Positions 61,223-64,000 of a stretch of 64,000 bases of DNA are shown here, in pieces. The translations under genes and the position numbers were made by a program. Origin of the DNA: Aselliscus stoliczkanus (Eukaryota > Chordata > Mammalia > Chiroptera > Hipposideridae); the NCBI GenBank assembly GCA_033961575.1, contig CM066732.1, positions 78,682,187-78,746,186 of the forward strand, given 5' to 3'. The notes beneath the pieces were generated by a model. That model was not told the origin of the DNA. It ran no database searches and was given only the letters and a program-made list of their open reading frames with translations. The first letter of the stretch is position 1; each line of letters starts with the position of its first letter.

Positions 61223-61245
61223 AAAAGAAAGAAATTTTAAAAAAC
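60658..61245 (+). mobile_element. 5'-truncated L1 3' UTR with expanded tail
   Basis: L1 3' UTR (GGTTGCTAGTTGGGATGGGA to ATACACCTCAAACTAATGAG) followed by a simple-repeat tail. Flanked by a perfect AAAAAGACAACTGCC duplication at 60643-60657 and 61246-61260. It is an older relative of the L1 at position 1. Confidence 0.9.
61100..61236 (+). repeat. (GA)n(GAAA)n microsatellite
   Basis: Impure (GA) run and then about 18 GAAA units, grown from the L1 tail. Its open frames on either strand are low-complexity artefacts. Confidence 0.96.
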
Positions 61246-61264
61246 AAAAAGACAACTGCCTTCC

Positions 61265-62695
61265 TGTTCAAGGTTTTGTTAGCTCAGCAGGAAGGGATGT
61301 TATAAATGCCAGAGAACCCTGAGGCTTGATGCTGTTGCTTTGTTCTTTCCATGTTTCTGTAGTTGTGTGTTTGGGTGATTTGGTAAAGGAATGGTTAGGC
61401 TACACTGGTTGTCATCCCAGTAGAGGAGGATCGTTGAAGTCTTTGTGGTTTGCTGCTAGCTAAATAGCACATTTCAGTCATCTATAAAATGCGAGGGTTG
61501 AACAAGATCATCTCAAAGGTCCCTTTCTGTTTTAAAATTCTATGTTTCTGTAATCAATAGCCTGACTTTTTCAAATGTGAAAAAGCCTCAAGAAATATTT
61601 AATATTAGCTTCTAGCTTCTTCATGCACACTTACAATTAATTCTTTCAGGATTATATTACATAATAGTAGCAGTTATACATGATCTTAAAAACTAATTTA
61701 TTCTTGAAATTCATTTTATTTCTATTGCCCTTTGAATATTTTTGATGTTCTATTTTAGAGTTCCTCAGGGATAAAGTTCAATATAATATGCTACATTAAT
61801 CCAATATCTAAATATGTCACTGAGAAAAATATGTATTTTTATTGATTCTAATGATTATGCTCCTATATACTGGATTTTAAGAGAAAAGTTTCCTTGGGAA
61901 AAAATGTTTGTTCTCTACTATAAAATAACTCTTTTTTGAAAACAATAATTGAGGTATTTTTAAGATGTTAAATGCTTCCTTTCTTTAATAAGAATTACTA
62001 CTCAGTGCTCATTTCATTTATAATAAAAAATCAGGTGAATTTCTTAATTTCAATGAGCTTCTCCTAATGCTCTTGATTCTCATTGAAACTCACTCAGGCC
62101 CTTACACTTGAGTGGAAATCTCACTAATTTCAGGGTAAATTAATATATAACTTAGATGAACTGCATTGATATCAAAATGGAAATTAAGAAAGATGTTTTT
62201 CATTCATTGACCTCCTCTATGAAATCTGACATTAATGTGCCCCTTTCTTCCTTCCTTCCTTCCTTCCTTCCTTCCTTCCTTCCTCCCTCATTGTCTTCTC
62301 TCTCTAGCTCTCTTTTTTTCTCTTTCCTTTCACAGATCTTTACTAAATAAATGTAAAACTTTTATAGCTGTGACCCATGTAGTTCTATCCCAGAACTGTG
62401 TCATAAAATGAACACAATCGATGAACAAAAAAGAGTTCAAAAAACAAGGAAGTCCTTTACTTGTGTTGTTCAAATACTGAGAACACACACTTCTTAAAAT
62501 CCCCTGTATTCTCTCCTATTCACTGTTCTCACACATTCCAAGTAGTCTCTCACTTCTTTTTGCACAAACCCATAGAAAACTTAGCACCCAACCCTATACC
62601 TCTTATTCGTTTTTCATGCTCCTTTTGGTTTCAATTCTTGTCATAAAAATTCAAAAGAACCAGGACAGAGGAAAGGCTGGTAGTACGTCTATTAG
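61265..62695. other. Intergenic DNA, one MIR-like patch and a (TTCC)n tract
   Basis: A MIR-like patch is at about 61455-61555 (ATCTATAAAATGCGAGGGTT). A (TTCC)n tract of about nine units is at 62247-62283. Nothing else is recognised. Confidence 0.55.
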
Positions 62696-62739
62696 TAATT
62701 TTTGCTCAATTACACCTTCCAAGTACTTTATCAGGTTTA

Positions 62740-62990
62740 TGAAGAAGCACAGACCCTACCTTTAAAAGCCTGTAATTAAATGGGGATACTCAACATCTGT
62801 TGGGTATCTAGATAAATCAAGTTCTATGCAAAACACCATGAATATAAAGATTAATAAGCAAGAGTGTCTGCACTATAGAAGTTCACAGTCCGTGTGAAAG
62901 TGGCCAAATGGACAGATAACTATAATGCAATATGATAAATGCTAAAATAAACTTTACATAGAAAATACTATGGGAATTTGACAGAGCTTA
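62740..62990 (-). mobile_element. L2 (minus strand) fragment
   Basis: AAAACACCATGAATATAAAG, GAAGTTCACAGTCCGTGTGA and AATGCAATATGATAAATGCT follow reverse L2. Confidence 0.55.
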
Positions 62991-63429
62991 TTTTAAAATG
63001 ACTCACTATCCAGTACTATTAGTTAATATTAGTTTTTTCCTTGTTACAGATACTCCCATCTTGAATTGAAAACAATTCATCATTGTTTTGTCACCATCCC
63101 TGCCTCTGTGCATACCTAACTCCCAGAGCTTTGCAGCTTCATTTCTATTTCTAATAGAATTCTCCCAGTATGTGGTAGCTTGGGGTGGGGATGGTAAAAG
63201 AGAGGATTGGGGGTGGGGGGGAAGAAACCTGGCCTTTATCTTCCAGAGGAAAGAAATTTAGAAACCGTCAGAAACATGATAGAGTTGTCAGAACAACGTG
63301 GATTCAGCTTTATGAACTATGAAACATATGGTCTGGTTTTTTGTTGTGTTCCATATTAATATGATAGTCACAAAAAATTCTAATCTTTTTTAAAAGATTA
63401 AAAACAAAATCCCACCACTATGTCCAAGT

Positions 63430-64000
63430 AATCTGTGTCTTTCCTAACATTTTTACTCACTTTCTTCCAATGCCCTTATCACCTCAAAACTGACTCCTAC
63501 AACATCTTCCTAAGTGGGCTCTGCTTCAATTTTTCCCAATTCAAATATATCTAATCTACTTCTAGATTAATTATCCTAAATACTGTTTGTGTCACTCAAT
63601 TTAAAACACTGGAATAACTCCCTAATGTCTAGGATAAAGTTCAAGTTTCACATAAAGATTCTTGAAAATTTGGCCCCAAGCTATCATCTTTGTTTTGTTT
63701 TGCTTGTTTGTTTGTTTTTGTTTGTTTGTTTGTTTTTTAGCTGAGCCATTCTGCCACCTGTTGGCAGCTCAGCGGCAGCTCAGCTTGTGCTGGGCATCGA
63801 ACTGCTGTTGCTCAGAGCTCAGCTCACACTCTTGAGTGAGCTCTTAACCAACTGAGCCACTCGGCTAGCCCCCGAAGCTTTCATCTTTGAAAACATTTCT
63901 TTTCACCCCCAACTCAACCATATGCTCCAGTAAACTCATATCCTCAGCCTTCCAAGAAACACCTACTAATTTATCTGCCCAGCAACCTTTTTCCTGAGAA
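63430..64000 (+). mobile_element. L2 fragment, split by a SINE
   Basis: ACACTGGAATAACTCCCTAA and GAAAATTTGGCCCCAAGC fit the L2 internal order. It continues after the SINE to the window end. Confidence 0.6.
63693..63874 (-). mobile_element. SINE, CTCAAGAG-arm type, with (TTTG)n tail
   Basis: Minus-strand copy ending CTCGGCTAGCCC on plus. Its tail is a (TTTG)n run (63693-63738). Duplications AAGCTATCATCTTTG (63678-63692) and AAGCTTTCATCTTTG (63875-63889) flank it. Confidence 0.93.

Noticed and set aside
61064..61322. Highly charged KERKKERK and FLSFFLSFF frames
   Set aside because: Translations of the (GA)n/(GAAA)n microsatellite.
36000..64000. Search for neighbouring genes expected upstream of NUBPL (such as GPR33 or DTD2 in human)
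   Set aside because: No frame resembling either was seen; they presumably lie beyond the right edge.

Overview
The window is vertebrate nuclear DNA from a placental mammal. The ancient repeats (L2, MIR, MER5A and MLT1-type LTRs) are shared by placental mammals. The abundant young repeats are tRNA-derived SINEs whose sequence I associate with bats of the horseshoe/leaf-nosed group (Rhinolophoidea, Rhin-1/VES-like). The order-level placement is fairly secure; the genus is not determined.

The only functional protein gene I can support is NUBPL (IND1), a mitochondrial P-loop NTPase that helps assemble respiratory complex I. It lies on the minus strand, and its 5' end is here: promoter and CpG-rich region (about 35.6-36.05 kb), coding exon 1 (35784-35891), exon 2 with the nucleotide-binding P-loop (35064-35211), and a 35-nt micro-exon 3 (31458-31492). 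The reading frame is continuous across the three exons. Everything left of 31458 should be NUBPL intron 3; exon 4 was not found and presumably lies beyond the left edge. Everything right of about 36.05 kb is upstream intergenic DNA.

Three processed retrocopies are present: HSPE1 (8.25-8.79 kb, plus strand, inside NUBPL intron 3, antisense to it), SFR1 (37.5-38.27 kb, minus strand, interrupted by a SINE) and the 3' part of NDUFS3 (49.44-49.86 kb, plus strand). All three carry lesions.

The rest is mostly transposon-derived. A long, relatively young L1 with decayed ORF1 and ORF2 fills 1-5.07 kb, and its 3' end has a sister copy at 46.28-47.07 kb. Older L1 pieces lie at 12.0-13.15, 16.16-16.51, 50.03-52.1, 57.4-58.9 and 58.9-59.8 kb. 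About 20 SINEs fall into four structural types, most with target-site duplications that allow nested insertions to be ordered. A 535-bp element at 25.60-26.13 kb with nested inverted repeats looks like a non-autonomous DNA transposon that I cannot name. No CRISPR array, operon or prokaryotic-type system is present.
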